Made by a program: the position numbers and the translations under genes. Positions 48,323 to 59,234 of a stretch of 64,000 nucleotides of DNA are shown in pieces. The notes below the pieces were generated by a model. It was given only the letters and a program-made list of their open reading frames with translations, had not been told where the DNA came from and searched no databases. How positions within the stretch are numbered: the first letter of the stretch is position 1; each line of letters begins with the position of its first letter. The stretch comes from Photorhabdus noenieputensis (lineage in GTDB: Bacteria > Pseudomonadota > Gammaproteobacteria > Enterobacterales > Enterobacteriaceae): the NCBI RefSeq assembly GCF_018448935.1, contig NZ_RCWC01000003.1:152832-216831 (forward strand), written 5' to 3'.

Positions 48323-48609
48323 ACAGGCACCGCCTCAGCAAGAACGGTCGCCCTGAATTTCTCTGGTAATGCTTTCGGGGTCAGCACATCTACTGGTACA
48401 CCGAGCAGTTGTAACAACTCGTGCCGGATTGCGCCAATGTCAAAGAGGGTAGTTTCCGGCGTCTGGTCAATCAGGATATCCAAGTCACTATCCTCGGTGT
48501 CATCACCGTGTATAACAGACCCGAAAACACGGGCATTACAAGCACGATGAGACTCCACTACGCGACGGATGGCCTCCCGATTGGCCGCTAAGGCTACTGA
48601 TGGTTTCAT
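48319..48609 (-). CDS. mntA: MntA-type minimal nucleotidyltransferase antitoxin
   Basis: Start chosen at MKPSVALAANREAIRRVVES (48609), giving 96 residues of the usual length; upstream codons belong to an unrelated scrap. The motif GS-x10-DxD is present (GSVIHGDDTEDSDLDILID), as in MntA proteins that AMPylate and neutralise HepT. Its partner hepT is broken, so this looks like an antitoxin left alone. Confidence 0.88.
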   Translation of the reverse strand: MKPSVALAANREAIRRVVESHRACNARVFGSVIHGDDTEDSDLDILIDQTPETTLFDIGAIRHELLQLLGVPVDVLTPKALPEKFRATVLAEAVPV

Positions 48610-48671
48610 GCCATTAACTCCACAAAAAAATCTGGTTTTATAATATGGTGGCACTAATAGGAAAGCAACAT

Positions 48672-48768
48672 TGACAGCTCCCCGCCGTAAAAAACGGCGA
48701 GGCTTCCCACTTTTCAGGCCGCCACAAGTTGTTTTATCACCAACCAGCAGGAAATATCCTATTGCCAT
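48672..48768 (-). mobile_element. Possible IS200/IS605-type 3'-end scrap
   Basis: A GC-rich hairpin (CCCGCCGT, AAAA, ACGGCGAGG; 48680-48701) next to GCTTCCCAC resembles the 3' hairpin found after tnpB genes of the IS200/IS605 group. A minus-strand frame leads into it (GDKTTCGGLKSGKPRRF). No transposase body remains. Assignment is tentative. Confidence 0.4.
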
Positions 48769-48791
48769 CTATTCACTTCCCCATTGATTTA

Positions 48792-48918
48792 TATACCCGT
48801 TATCTTTCAAGTTGCCTCTTTGTTGGCTGCACTCTCTCACCCCGGTCACATAGTTTCCTATGCTCCCGAGGATTCGCTCTCTTGTCGTCGCGATGCATCT
48901 TGAAATCTATAAGGTATA
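48792..48918 (+). mobile_element. 127-bp MITE, intergenic copy
   Basis: A full copy from TATACCC to AGGTATA. The ends form an imperfect inverted repeat: TATACCC plus an inner TTCAAG on one side is mirrored on the other. All five complete copies are exactly 127 bp long counting the TA at each end. It encodes nothing, so a transposase elsewhere must move it; the TA duplication points to an IS630/Tc1-type enzyme. Confidence 0.88.
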
Positions 48919-49263
48919 GCATGAAGAGTGGTTCTAACTGAAATCATCATGTTTTCACCACTTATGGATTAATAAGCGTTCAATGATGCAATGAATTTAA
49001 CTTAAAAATACATAGGAATATTCCGAAATTTATCGAAATTAAGTTGCTTAAGGCCGGTATTACCTCATGTTTTGTAACAATTTTGATGTAATTTTTTATC
49101 AAAAGCGAATATCACGAATAAATTTGAAACCAATGACGATATTGGTTTTGCATGCAAATGATTTCTGGGGACACAGGAGACACAACGTCAGATTGACAAA
49201 ATTATGGAAAAGGTTTTATCAGTATAAAAATTTAGCTCTTTTTATATGAGCCTTGATTAGATC
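48919..49263. other. Intergenic region downstream of ihfB
   Basis: No supported gene on either strand. The sequence is AT-rich. A 60-codon frame at 49067-49249 has no family features. Confidence 0.4.
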
Positions 49264-49294
49264 AAAAAAGTGCTGACCCAAAGGCCAGCACTTT
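49264..49294 (-). terminator. Rho-independent terminator of ihfB
   Basis: Read on the minus strand, GTGCTGGCC and GGGTCAGCAC pair around TTT, followed by TTTTTT. It lies about 65 bases after the ihfB stop. Confidence 0.85.
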
Positions 49295-49358
49295 ATTATG
49301 AATCTAAAACAGCATCGAAACACCGTTTAGAATAAGTAATAACTTGTTATCTTCAAAC

Positions 49359-49643
49359 TTAATCGTAGATATTCACGCGATCACGCAACTCTTTGCCAGG
49401 TTTAAAATGGGGAACATATTTACCTTCCAGCTCCACTTTATCACCGGTTTTAGGGTTACGGCCTACGCGCGGAGCACGGTAGTGAAGAGAAAAACTGCCG
49501 AATCCGCGCACCTCTATACGTTCACCATCTGCCAATGTTATTGTCATATGGTCGAGTATTTCTTTCACTGCATCTTCAACGGTTTTGGCCGAAATATGAG
49601 ATTGCTGGCCAGCAAGTCTTTCAATTAATTCAGACTTGGTCAT
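49359..49643 (-). CDS. ihfB: Integration host factor subunit beta
   Basis: The 94-residue DNA-bending protein begins [20 protein letters not shown] and has the DNA-arm motif [23 protein letters not shown] bends DNA at many promoters, recombination sites and origins. Downstream of rpsA, as usual. Confidence 0.98.
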   Translation of the reverse strand: MTKSELIERLAGQQSHISAKTVEDAVKEILDHMTITLADGERIEVRGFGSFSLHYRAPRVGRNPKTGDKVELEGKYVPHFKPGKELRDRVNIYD

Positions 49644-49708
49644 GAGTACCCCCCTAAACTACCGCACCTGGATAACACTTACGTGTTATCCACCGTTATT
49701 CACTTGAA

Positions 49709-51382
49709 TTATTCGCCTTTCGCTGCTTTGAAAGCTTCAGCCATCGCATTGTTTGCAAAGTTTGCGTCTTCTTGTTTGTTCACAGAAGCGATAGCGTCTT
49801 TTTCGTCAGCTTCGTCTTTGGCGCGAACAGACAGGTTGATAACGCGGTTTTTGCGATCAACACCAGTATATTTAGCTTCAACTGCATCACCCACGTTCAG
49901 AACCAGTGTTGCATCTTCAACACGGTCACGAGAAGCTTCTGATGCACGCAGGTAACCTTCAACGCCGTCGGCCAGTTCTACTATCGCACCTTTAGCATCA
50001 ACTGCGGTAACTTTACCATTAACAATAGCACCTTTCTTGTTCACAGACAGGTAGTTATTGAATGGATCTTCTGCCAGTTGTTTAATGCCCAGAGAGATAC
50101 GCTCACGCTCTGCATCTACTTGCAGAACAACAGCCGCGATTTCATCGCCTTTTTTGTATTCACGAACTGCTTCTTCTCCAGCAACGTTCCAGGAGATGTC
50201 AGACAGGTGAACCAGGCCATCAATGCCGCCATCCAGACCAATGAAGATACCGAAGTCAGTAATAGACTTGATCTTACCTTCAACACGGTCATTTTTGTTG
50301 TGAGTTTCAGCAAATAGCTGCCAAGGGTTAGCTTTACACTGTTTCAGACCCAGAGAGATACGACGACGTTCTTCGTCGATATCCAGAACCATAACTTCCA
50401 CAACGTCACCAACGTTAACCACTTTGGATGGGTGAATGTTTTTGTTGGTCCAATCCATTTCTGAAACGTGTACCAGACCTTCAACGCCTTCTTCGATTTC
50501 TACGAAGCAGCCGTAATCAGTCAGATTAGTTACGCGACCAGTCAGTTTAGTGCTTTCTGGATAACGCTTAGCGATTGCCACCCAAGGATCTTCGCCCAGT
50601 TGTTTCAGGCCCAGAGATACACGGGTACGCTCGCGGTCAAATTTCAGTACTTTAACTGCGATTTCATCGCCCACATTGACGATTTCACTTGGATGTTTAA
50701 CACGTTTCCAAGCCATATCAGTAATGTGCAGCAAGCCATCAACGCCGCCCAAATCAACAAATGCACCGTAGTCAGTCAGGTTCTTAACGATACCTTTAAC
50801 TTCCATACCTTCTTGCAGGTTTTCCAGCAGTTGATCACGTTCTGCACTATTTTCAGATTCGATAACAGCACGACGAGAAACTACGACATTGTTGCGTTTC
50901 TGATCCAGTTTGATGACTTTAAACTCAAGCTCTTTACCTTCCAGGTGAGTTGTATCACGAACTGGACGAACATCAACCAGAGAACCAGGCAGGAATGCAC
51001 GGATACCGTTCAGTTCAACAGTAAAGCCGCCTTTAACTTTGCCGTTGATGATGCCGGTAACAGTTTCTGCATCTTCGTAAGCTTTTTCCAGCATCAGCCA
51101 CGCTTCATGGCGTTTTGCTTTCTCACGAGACAGAACAGTTTCACCGAAACCATCTTCAACAGCGTCTAGCGCAACATCAATTTCATCACCAACCTGGATT
51201 TCCAGCTCACCCTGAACATTTTTAAACTGTTCTACAGGGATAGCGGATTCTGATTTCAGACCTGCATCCACCAATACAACGTCTTTATCAATAGCAACAA
51301 CGATGCCGCGAACAATGGCACCTGGACGAGTTTCAATAGATTGCAGGGATTCTTCAAAGAGTTGAGCAAAAGATTCTGTCAT
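49709..51382 (-). CDS. rpsA: 30S ribosomal protein S1
   Basis: Start chosen at [20 protein letters not shown] (51382), giving the standard 557 residues; the frame extends five codons upstream but that start is not conserved. Six S1 RNA-binding repeats are readable, for example [20 protein letters not shown] and [21 protein letters not shown]1 helps the 30S subunit bind mRNA. The 179-base gap to cmk holds the leader through which S1 usually represses its own synthesis. Confidence 0.98.
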   Translation of the reverse strand: MTESFAQLFEESLQSIETRPGAIVRGIVVAIDKDVVLVDAGLKSESAIPVEQFKNVQGELEIQVGDEIDVALDAVEDGFGETVLSREKAKRHEAWLMLEKAYEDAETVTGIINGKVKGGFTVELNGIRAFLPGSLVDVRPVRDTTHLEGKELEFKVIKLDQKRNNVVVSRRAVIESENSAERDQLLENLQEGMEVKGIVKNLTDYGAFVDLGGVDGLLHITDMAWKRVKHPSEIVNVGDEIAVKVLKFDRERTRVSLGLKQLGEDPWVAIAKRYPESTKLTGRVTNLTDYGCFVEIEEGVEGLVHVSEMDWTNKNIHPSKVVNVGDVVEVMVLDIDEERRRISLGLKQCKANPWQLFAETHNKNDRVEGKIKSITDFGIFIGLDGGIDGLVHLSDISWNVAGEEAVREYKKGDEIAAVVLQVDAERERISLGIKQLAEDPFNNYLSVNKKGAIVNGKVTAVDAKGAIVELADGVEGYLRASEASRDRVEDATLVLNVGDAVEAKYTGVDRKNRVINLSVRAKDEADEKDAIASVNKQEDANFANNAMAEAFKAAKGE

Positions 51383-51561
51383 GTTAATGATCTTCAAGAT
51401 TTTAATTTAACGTCCATTTAGCTTCCCGCCGAATGGGGTTGTTTTACATGCCCCGCTACGATTCCTGTAACAGGGTTATTTAGTTTGCGGAAAAATTCTC
51501 TACCCGCGTACCCAATTTTTAGTACATCGTCACCAATTATAAGCTAAAAACTTAAAATCGT

Positions 51562-52245
51562 TCAGGTAATTGAGAGAATTTTTTTCGCATAATTTAGCGC
51601 CTTGTCGATAACTTCCTCGATAGACATACTGGTTGAATCCAATATTAATGCATCTTCAGCCGGCGCTAATGGTGCAACTGCCCGGTTACGATCGCGGTAA
51701 TCACGCTCCTGTATCTCGGACAAAAGACATTCAAAGTTAACACTAAAGCCTTTTTCCTGCAACTGTAGCATACGTCTGTGCGCACGTTCTTCTGCGCTGG
51801 CATCAAGGAATATTTTCACCGGAGCATCAGAAAACACCACGGTTCCCATATCACGGCCATCAGCAATCAAGCCCGGTGCAACCCGAAAAGCACGCTGACG
51901 CCGTAACAACGCTTCACGAACCCGAGGGAAAGCAGCCGCTTGCGAGGCAGTATTACCGACTGTTTCAGTACGGATCTCGTTACTGACATCCTCGCCTTCA
52001 AGCATCACACTTAGCTTCCCTTTGCCAGGGACAAAACGTACATCAAGATTAGCAGCCAGAGGAACTAACGCGTCTTCAGACTGGATATCCACCTGATGAT
52101 GAATCGCGGCCAGTGCCAATACTCGATAAATAGCGCCTGAATCAAGCAGTTGCCAGCCTAAAGCCTCTGCCAGTGCCTGGCATAACGTTCCTTTACCTGC
52201 GCCGCTTGGCCCATCAACAGTTATTACTGGGGCTATCGCCACCAT
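51562..52245 (-). CDS. cmk: Cytidylate kinase
   Basis: The 227-residue kinase phosphorylates CMP and dCMP. It has the P-loop [17 protein letters not shown] and [13 protein letters not shown]. Standard length and position upstream of rpsA. Confidence 0.97.
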   Translation of the reverse strand: MVAIAPVITVDGPSGAGKGTLCQALAEALGWQLLDSGAIYRVLALAAIHHQVDIQSEDALVPLAANLDVRFVPGKGKLSVMLEGEDVSNEIRTETVGNTASQAAAFPRVREALLRRQRAFRVAPGLIADGRDMGTVVFSDAPVKIFLDASAEERAHRRMLQLQEKGFSVNFECLLSEIQERDYRDRNRAVAPLAPAEDALILDSTSMSIEEVIDKALNYAKKILSIT

Positions 52246-52549
52246 TATTGTTCTCCTTTAGCATGGCAAGTTAACACTTCACCAGATGCTGAATATTTAC
52301 TCAATGAAATAATCAATATCTGCCGTTTATTATATGCACTCACAGAGTGAACGAAATAAGCGCATGCCATGTATACCCATTATCTTTCAAGTTGCCTCTT
52401 TGTTGGCTGCACTCGCTCACCCCAGTCACATAGTTCTCTATGCTCTCGGGGATTCACTCCCTTGCCGTCGCGATCCATCTTGAAATCCATAGGGTATAGA
52501 TAGATTTTAATCAAAGAAATACGCTTTATTAGATCATAATAATCGATAA
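52246..52549. other. cmk-aroA intergenic region
   Basis: About 300 bases without a gene. Bases 52372-52498 are a MITE copy; the rest is AT-rich and would hold the cmk promoter. The gene ycaL, found near here in E. coli, is not present. Confidence 0.5.
52372..52498 (+). mobile_element. 127-bp MITE between cmk and aroA
   Basis: A full copy, TATACCC to GGGTATA, exactly 127 bases, same orientation as the copy at 48792. It sits between genes and interrupts nothing visible. Confidence 0.9.
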
Positions 52550-53836
52550 TTATGACTTTCGCTGGCTTAATCTCTCCAATTGATTGAAATAATCAGGGAA
52601 GGTCTTTGCTGTACAACCTGGATCAAGAATGATAACCGGTGTATCGGACAACGCCACCAACGAAAAACACATCGCCATTCGATGATCATTATAAGTGCCA
52701 ATTTCAGCAGGTAATAATCTTGGTGGCGGTGTGATGCGAATATAATCAACCCCCTCTTCCACCTCTGCGCCAACTTTACGTAATTCAGTTGCCATCGCAC
52801 GGAGCCGATCCGTCTCTTTTACCCGCCAGTTGTATATATTGCGAATGACGGTCTCCCCTGCCGCAAACAACGCAGTAGTTGCAATGGTCATAGCCGCGTC
52901 AGGGATCTCATTCATATCCATATCAATGCCAATGAGGGTGCCGCGCTCACATTCAACAAAGTCGTCACCCCAACGGATTTTCGCCCCCATTTTCTCCAGT
53001 ACATTGGCAAATTTGGTGTCCCCTTGCAGGCTATGTTTACCAATTCCAGTCACCCGCACAGTGCCGCCTTTAATTGCCGCGGCCGCCAGAAAATAGGAAG
53101 CAGAAGAGGCATCACCTTCAACCAAATAGTGACCAGGAGAAACGTATTGCTGCCGGCCTTTAATATGGAAAATCTGATATTGATCATGATCTACGGTAAT
53201 ACCAAAACTTTTCATCAATGCCAGAGTGATATCAATATAAGGTTTGGAAACCAATTCTCCTTGAATATGAATCTCAGAATCATTTTCTGCCAATGGCGCA
53301 GCCATCAGCAATGCGGTCAGAAATTGGCTGGAAACACGGCCATCTACCGTCACTTTGCCGCCAACAAAACCCCCTTTGATGTGTAACGGTGGATAATTTT
53401 CCTGCTCCAGATAATCAATTTCCGCCCCCCCCTGACGCAAAGCATCCACCAGATGACCAATCGGACGCTCTTTCATCCTAGGTTCGCCGGTAAGAACGAC
53501 GTTATTTTCACCCAAGCATAACGCGGCAGTTAAGGGGCGCATTGCCGTACCGGCATTACCCAGAAACAGTTCTAGCGGGCTTTTATAGGTAATCAACCCA
53601 CCAATACCGTCAACTTCACAACGGGTACGATCATCAGATAAACGATAACTGACACCCAACGCAGCCAAGGCATTGAGCATATGGCGAATATCATCACTAT
53701 CCAACAAATTAGTTAAGCAGGTAGTACCTTTGGCAAAAGCCGCCAGTAATAGCGCACGGTTAGAAACACTTTTTGACCCTGGCAGATTAATAGTTCCACT
53801 AATGAAGGAAATAGGTTGTAGCATCAAGGATTGCAT
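52550..53836 (-). CDS. aroA: EPSP synthase (3-phosphoshikimate 1-carboxyvinyltransferase)
   Basis: The 428-residue shikimate pathway enzyme that joins shikimate-3-phosphate and PEP. Motifs [40 protein letters not shown] and [20 protein letters not shown] are present. It lies 122 bases downstream of serC, the usual serC-aroA operon. Confidence 0.98.
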   Translation of the reverse strand: MQSLMLQPISFISGTINLPGSKSVSNRALLLAAFAKGTTCLTNLLDSDDIRHMLNALAALGVSYRLSDDRTRCEVDGIGGLITYKSPLELFLGNAGTAMRPLTAALCLGENNVVLTGEPRMKERPIGHLVDALRQGGAEIDYLEQENYPPLHIKGGFVGGKVTVDGRVSSQFLTALLMAAPLAENDSEIHIQGELVSKPYIDITLALMKSFGITVDHDQYQIFHIKGRQQYVSPGHYLVEGDASSASYFLAAAAIKGGTVRVTGIGKHSLQGDTKFANVLEKMGAKIRWGDDFVECERGTLIGIDMDMNEIPDAAMTIATTALFAAGETVIRNIYNWRVKETDRLRAMATELRKVGAEVEEGVDYIRITPPPRLLPAEIGTYNDHRMAMCFSLVALSDTPVIILDPGCTAKTFPDYFNQLERLSQRKS

Positions 53837-53958
53837 AAATAACAGGCTCTCCGATTCTCGATTAGATTATTTTAATTATTGAGTCATTTTTGCGTTTGAG
53901 GAAATATTTTTTACCTTGAATAAGCCGGGAACCGTTGTTCCCGGTAATGGTTAGCAAA

Positions 53959-55047
53959 TTAGCCGTTACGACGCTCAAAATCAGCCATAAAATCAACTAA
54001 AGCCTGAACCCCTTCTATCGGCATCGCATTATAAATAGAAGCACGCATACCGCCGGAAATCCGGTGTCCTTTCAGTGCCTGCAACCCTCGTGCATCAGCT
54101 TCTGCCAGAAATTTGCTGTCCAGTGAGGCATCTGCCATCTGGAACGGTACATTCATCAGAGAACGATTTTCAGGTGCGACCTGATTGCGATAAAAATCAC
54201 TCTTATCAATCGCACGATAAAGCAGTTCAGCCTTAGTCCGATTACGTTTTGCCATCTCTTGTACCCCGCCTTGCTCTTTCAGCCATTTAAAGACCAAGCC
54301 AGAGAGATACCAGGCAAACGTCGGCGGTGTGTTGAACATAGAGTCATTCTCTGCCAAAACCGCATAGTCAAAAATAGACGGAGTTTCTTTACGGGCTTTG
54401 CCTAATAAATCTTCACGTACAATAACCAATGTGATACCCGCCGGACCAATATTTTTCTGCGCTCCCGCATAAATCATACCGTAACGGCTCACATCCAATG
54501 GCCCGGAAAGAATAGAAGAAGAGTAGTCGGCAATAATAACTTTATTATCATCAAAATCTGGCTGTTCATGAATTGCGATACCATCAATAGTTTCATTCGG
54601 GCAATAATGAACATAAGCCGCATCATCGCTCAATGACCATTCACGCATTGGCTTAACGCTTTTCAAACCATGAACTTCGGTTTTGATATTAATCACATTT
54701 GGCGTGCAATATTTTGTGGCCTCTTTAACTGCACATGCCGCCCAATAACCGCCATCAATATAATCGGCTTTAACATTGTTACCCAGTAAGTTCATTGGGA
54801 TAGCGGCAAATTGACCGCGGGCACCGCCATGACAGAACAATACTTTATAGTTTTCAGGCACTGATAATAAATCCCGCAGATCATTTTCAGCTTCCTTTGC
54901 TACCGCGACGAATTCCTTACCGCGGTGACTGACCTCCATAATTGACGTCCCAATACCATGCCAATTACAAAGCTCCTGTTCAGCTCTACGCAATACTTCA
55001 ACCGGTAACATCGCGGGACCTGAACTAAAATTATATACCTGATTCAT
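53959..55047 (-). CDS. serC: Phosphoserine aminotransferase
   Basis: The 362-residue PLP enzyme of serine and pyridoxine synthesis starts [20 protein letters not shown]. The PLP lysine lies in [20 protein letters not shown]. Co-transcription with aroA is expected. Confidence 0.98.
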   Translation of the reverse strand: MNQVYNFSSGPAMLPVEVLRRAEQELCNWHGIGTSIMEVSHRGKEFVAVAKEAENDLRDLLSVPENYKVLFCHGGARGQFAAIPMNLLGNNVKADYIDGGYWAACAVKEATKYCTPNVINIKTEVHGLKSVKPMREWSLSDDAAYVHYCPNETIDGIAIHEQPDFDDNKVIIADYSSSILSGPLDVSRYGMIYAGAQKNIGPAGITLVIVREDLLGKARKETPSIFDYAVLAENDSMFNTPPTFAWYLSGLVFKWLKEQGGVQEMAKRNRTKAELLYRAIDKSDFYRNQVAPENRSLMNVPFQMADASLDSKFLAEADARGLQALKGHRISGGMRASIYNAMPIEGVQALVDFMADFERRNG

Positions 55048-55218
55048 TTACCTCACCTTATCCTGACGAAATAACAATGATTGATAACAATAAATAATCT
55101 GATATATCGGTTGTACCATTCCCATTTCATTGCTGCAATGGTTATTCAAACGTTGAACAAAACTATCGCAAAAATAGCCAATAAACTTGTTCATTCAGCG
55201 CTATTACAGGTGAGCCGC

Positions 55219-55847
55219 TTATTTTTTACCTTTTTTATCTACAGCCATGAGAGGAAGGAATAATGTGAATGGCGAATCGGGTAAAGCAATAAAACCATGA
55301 TGTCGGTAAAACCGCACTGCATTATCATCTTTTGCGTCAACAAGCAGCGCATAAGATGCAATTTCGGCACGAATGGTCCTCTCAATAGCATCAGCTAACA
55401 ATGCTCCACCGAGTCCCTGATTTCTAAATGCCTGATCAACGGCCAACCTCCCCATCCGTACTGCCGGCACTGTTGGGTATCGTGGCAATCTCTTAATAGT
55501 AGCCGTCGGGAGGTTGGTCAACTGAATACCGGCAGCAGCCAGAGTATAATATCCCGCTACACGGTGATCATGAAGCGCAACAAAACAAGCTGCTACGCGG
55601 CACCTAACATCCTGACCAACCTGTCTCTGAAAGTAACCATCTAGAAATTCTGAACCACTGTATACCCGTCATCTTTCAAGTTGCCTCTTTGTTGGCTGCA
55701 CTCTCTCACCCCGGTCACATAGTTATCTATACTCCCGGGGATTCGCTCCCTTGCCGCCGCGATGCATCTTGAAATCAATAGGATATAGAACGAATCACGA
55801 TCGTGTTCTTCGTTAAGTTGTATAACATCAAACATCGTGGAACTCAT
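55219..55847 (-). pseudogene. GNAT (TacT-type) acetyltransferase toxin split by a MITE
   Basis: The frame begins MSSTMFDVIQLNEEHDRDSF at 55847, overlapping the DUF1778 antitoxin stop. It is then interrupted by a MITE and continues SGSEFLDGYFQRQVGQDVRC and, further on, VRMGRLAVDQAFRNQGLGGA (the acetyl-CoA-binding motif) to the stop at 55219. Removing the 127-bp unit joins DSFY to SGSEF in frame. GNAT toxins of this type acetylate aminoacyl-tRNA. With the element in place only short pieces can be made, so the toxin is probably off. Confidence 0.88.
55661..55787 (+). mobile_element. 127-bp MITE inserted in the GNAT toxin gene
   Basis: A full 127-bp copy with one base change in its right end (GGATATA for GGGTATA). 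It splits the toxin gene at about codon 21, at a TA dinucleotide that is now duplicated on both sides. Confidence 0.9.
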
Positions 55848-56119
55848 TCTGATCGTAACAAAGAGCAGTGCCGTGCGAATGCACGTTCAAGCGCTGGAGT
55901 CGATTCCGGTGGATTCAGCAATGCCTGCGCAAAACATTGCTGATCGGCCAGAGACAAACGGAATACTTCTGACTGCTCAATCGCGCGTTGCGCCGCATCC
56001 TGTGCAGAAGACACAACAAAATCAGTCATAGTACGTCCTTGAATTTCAGCGGCCCGTTTAATCAGGGCATGTAGTTCAGGATTCATACGCACCTCAAAAC
56101 GCGCGGTGGAAGTAGCCAT
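55844..56119 (-). CDS. DUF1778 (TacA-type) antitoxin
   Basis: The 91-residue ribbon-helix-helix type protein starts MATSTARFEVRMNPELHALI and includes GRTMTDFVVSSAQDAAQRAI, typical of DUF1778 antitoxins. The antitoxin-first order and the overlap with the GNAT gene are normal. It appears intact and may still repress the operon. Confidence 0.92.
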   Translation of the reverse strand: MATSTARFEVRMNPELHALIKRAAEIQGRTMTDFVVSSAQDAAQRAIEQSEVFRLSLADQQCFAQALLNPPESTPALERAFARHCSLLRSE

Positions 56120-56288
56120 AATAGACCTCGACTAAAATTATCCGGCAAATTTCCGTACAAATAATATCCAGACTGCTTTTTGAGCACAACACCACTTTCA
56201 ACGGCTAGTTTTAATCAGCACGTTCCCTCGCTATAGCGCGCGGAACTCCGTCACCCGCGCGCCCTATTTGTTATCTCTAAATCACGAA

Positions 56289-57332
56289 TCAATATTTCAC
56301 AAACATCTCGTGAATTTTTACCGGATCATGCGTTTCAGTCAGCGCTAATTGTAAAAGTACTCTGGCCTTTTGCGGGTTCAGTCGTTCAGAAGCGACAAAG
56401 CCGTGCTTACTATCATCCACCTCCGCATCCTGAGTGACATATCCTACCGGCACACGGCTTGATCTGACGACCACAACCCCATCTTTAGCCGCCTGAGCCA
56501 AAGTATCGAAAATCGCCTTATACATATTACCGTTGCCCACACCGGCGCTGACAATACCTTGATAACCATCTTTCAGCAGAGCTTTCGCCGGTAGATCAGA
56601 CGCATTGGCGTAGTTGTAAACAATACCGACTTTCGGCAGTTTATCGAGTTTACTGACATCAAAAATAGCTTTGTTGGCTCTCGGCTTCGCGTCAGCGTAA
56701 TAATTGACTTTGCCATTATGAACAAAGCCCTCAGCACCCGCATTAATTGACTGGAATGCCTGAACTTCAGTGGTGCTCATTTTCACCACGGTGCGCCCAC
56801 TGATAACCGCATCATTCATTGCCATCAACACACCACGTTTGGCTGATGCTGTATCACCGGCAACAACCACAGCGTTATACAGATTTAACGGGCCATCGGC
56901 ACCAAGCGCCGTAGATGGGCGCATCGCACCAACCATGACAATCGGTTTCTGACAGTGGGTAGTGAGATCGAGGAAGTAAGCAGTTTCTTCCATCGTGTCA
57001 GTACCGTGGGTGATAACAAAACCATCGGTCTTGTCACAATCAGCGTTAATTCTTTTCGCTAGCGTCAACCACACTTGATCATTCATATCCTGCGAACCAA
57101 TACTAACTACCTGCTCGCCTTTCAGGTTGGCGATATTTTTGATCTCAGGAACAGCATTGACTAATTCATCAATAGCAACTCTTCCAGCAACATAGCTGGA
57201 TTGGATTGCAGACTTCCCGCCTCCAGCAATCGTCCCTCCCGTCGCCAAAAGTGTAATATTTGGTAAAGCAAAAGCAGAACCACTAATTAATGCCAATAAA
57301 CTGGCTAAAGCTGTGTGTTTCATCTTTTTCAT
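56289..57332 (-). CDS. ansB: Periplasmic L-asparaginase II
   Basis: The 347-residue precursor has a signal peptide (MKKMKHTALASLLALISGSA, then FA). The mature enzyme has LLATGGTIAGGGKSAIQSSY with the catalytic Thr and VITHGTDTMEETAYFL with the second Thr and Asp. It hydrolyses asparagine to aspartate in the periplasm. E. coli ansB is induced by lack of oxygen. It is divergent from ycaO and is an insertion relative to the E. coli order. Confidence 0.97.
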   Translation of the reverse strand: MKKMKHTALASLLALISGSAFALPNITLLATGGTIAGGGKSAIQSSYVAGRVAIDELVNAVPEIKNIANLKGEQVVSIGSQDMNDQVWLTLAKRINADCDKTDGFVITHGTDTMEETAYFLDLTTHCQKPIVMVGAMRPSTALGADGPLNLYNAVVVAGDTASAKRGVLMAMNDAVISGRTVVKMSTTEVQAFQSINAGAEGFVHNGKVNYYADAKPRANKAIFDVSKLDKLPKVGIVYNYANASDLPAKALLKDGYQGIVSAGVGNGNMYKAIFDTLAQAAKDGVVVVRSSRVPVGYVTQDAEVDDSKHGFVASERLNPQKARVLLQLALTETHDPVKIHEMFVKY

Positions 57333-57470
57333 GCTTCTTCCTTAATAAAAAATATCCTGTTAGATTATGGATGATGATAACAATAAATCTGTGATAGATA
57401 CCAGACTTTAGCTACTGAAAAAAAACTCGTATGATGAGCGCCCCATAACAAGCACTCATAAGTGAATACC

Positions 57471-59234
57471 ATGACGCAAACCTTTATCCCCGGCAAAGAC
57501 GCCGCACTGGAAGACTCAATCAACTGTTTTCAGCAAAAACTGCAACACCTTGGTTTTAATATCGAAGAAGCTTCATGGCTGAATCCGGTTCCCCATGTCT
57601 GGTCAGTTCATATCCGTGATCGCGATTGTCCTCTCTGTTTTACCAATGGCAAAGGTGCCAGCAAGAAAGCCGCTTTAGCCTCTGCTTTAGGGGAGTATTT
57701 TGAACGCCTGTCAACTAACTATTTTTTTGCTGACTTCTATTTAGGAGAAGCTATCGCTAGCGGCGATTTTGTCCATTATCCCAATGAAAAATGGTTTGCT
57801 TTACCGGACGATGATTCTCTACCGGAAGGTATTCTGGATGACCGGTTACACCAATTTTACAATCCTGAAAATGAGTTATGTGCCAGCCAGTTAGTCGATT
57901 TGCAATCAGGTAATGAAGAGCGTGGTATCTGCTCACTGCCGTTTACTCGTCAATCTGATCATCATACCGTCTATATTCCTATGAATATTATTGGCAACCT
58001 TTATGTTTCTAATGGTATGTCAGCCGGCAACACAATGAATGAAGCCAGAGTTCAGGGATTATCCGAAGTTTTTGAACGTTATGTGAAGAATCGTATTATC
58101 GCCGAAGGCATTAGCCTACCAGAAATTCCCCAGCAAGTGATGAATCGTTATCCCGGCGTTGCCGCCGCAGTCAGCAAATTACAGGATGAAGGTTTCCCAC
58201 TCTATTGTTATGACGCCTCCCTCGGTGGGCAGTTTCCGGTTATTTGTGTGGTGTTGTTTAATCCTAATAACGGAACTTGTTTCGCCTCTTTTGGCGCACA
58301 TCCTGAATTTGGTGTGGCACTGGAGCGTACTGTTACCGAATTATTACAGGGCCGCAGTTTGAAAGATCTGGATGTGTTCAATGCGCCCACTTTCGATAAT
58401 GAAGAAGTGGCAGAACATACCAATCTGGAGACTCACTTTATTGATTCAAGCGGTTTAATCAGTTGGGATTTGTTTAAACAAGATGCCGATTATACGTTCA
58501 CTGACTGGAATTTCAGCGGCACGACCGAAGAAGAGTTCGCCACTTTGATGGCCATCTTCAAGCAATTAGATGCCGAAGTTTATATTGCTGACTATGAGCA
58601 CCTCGGTGTTTATGCCTGCCGTATTCTGGTTCCGGGGATGTCTGATATTTATCCTGTGGAAGATTTACATCTTGCTAATAACACGATGGGAACCCATTTG
58701 CGGGAAACTTTATTAGCATTACCGGATAGCCAATGGCCAGCCGAAGAATATCTGGCGCTGATTGAGCAATTAGATGAAGAAGGTTTAGATGATTTTACCC
58801 GCGTCCGTGAATTGCAGGGCATTGCTGTAGGTAAAAATAATGGCTGGAGCAACTTACGTATTGGTGAATTGAAATCCATGTTGGCACTGGCTGGTGGTGA
58901 TTTGGAACAGGCTTTAATTTGGGTAGAATGGACCCAAGATTTTAACGCCTCAGTCTTTACCACCGAACGCGCTAATTATTATCGCTGTTTGCAAACACTG
59001 CTTTTACTTGCTCTGGAAGAGGATAAAGAGCCTGCACAATATTATCAAGCATTCGTAAAAATGTACGGGCAAGATGCTGTTGAAGCAGCGTCAGCAGCTA
59101 TTTCTGGTGAACACTGTTTTTATGGCCTGTGGTCAGTTGATTCAGATTTAAAATCACTGCCTGCTCATCAGGCTTTATTAGCCGCTTATGAAAAGCTGCA
59201 AAAAGCAAAACGTGATTTCTGGAACGCAAAATAA
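57471..59234 (+). CDS. ycaO: YcaO-type protein (RimO cofactor/activator)
   Basis: Start at MTQTFIPGKDAALEDSINCF (57471); a GTG three codons earlier is not conserved. The 587-residue protein is of the original E. coli YcaO type, with the ATP-binding YcaO core (GKGASKKAALASALGEYFER, EARVQGLSEVFERYVKNRII) and a C-terminal TPR-like part. In E. coli it contributes to beta-methylthiolation of ribosomal protein S12. No peptide precursor gene is nearby, so it is not a bacteriocin-type cyclodehydratase. Confidence 0.96.
   Translation: MTQTFIPGKDAALEDSINCFQQKLQHLGFNIEEASWLNPVPHVWSVHIRDRDCPLCFTNGKGASKKAALASALGEYFERLSTNYFFADFYLGEAIASGDFVHYPNEKWFALPDDDSLPEGILDDRLHQFYNPENELCASQLVDLQSGNEERGICSLPFTRQSDHHTVYIPMNIIGNLYVSNGMSAGNTMNEARVQGLSEVFERYVKNRIIAEGISLPEIPQQVMNRYPGVAAAVSKLQDEGFPLYCYDASLGGQFPVICVVLFNPNNGTCFASFGAHPEFGVALERTVTELLQGRSLKDLDVFNAPTFDNEEVAEHTNLETHFIDSSGLISWDLFKQDADYTFTDWNFSGTTEEEFATLMAIFKQLDAEVYIADYEHLGVYACRILVPGMSDIYPVEDLHLANNTMGTHLRETLLALPDSQWPAEEYLALIEQLDEEGLDDFTRVRELQGIAVGKNNGWSNLRIGELKSMLALAGGDLEQALIWVEWTQDFNASVFTTERANYYRCLQTLLLLALEEDKEPAQYYQAFVKMYGQDAVEAASAAISGEHCFYGLWSVDSDLKSLPAHQALLAAYEKLQKAKRDFWNAK

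Noticed and set aside
50468..51169. A 233-codon plus-strand frame opposite rpsA
   Set aside because: It is the antisense of a highly conserved gene, rich in Phe and Gln from reverse codons, with no family features.
24121..55787. Recurring 127-bp units as a CRISPR array
   Set aside because: The copies are scattered over 30 kb in both orientations with terminal inverted repeats and TA duplications, not regularly spaced, and there are no cas genes.
57471..59234. YcaO gene as part of a thiazole/oxazole peptide (RiPP) cluster
   Set aside because: The protein is of the E. coli housekeeping YcaO type beside focA, with no precursor peptide, dehydrogenase or protease gene.
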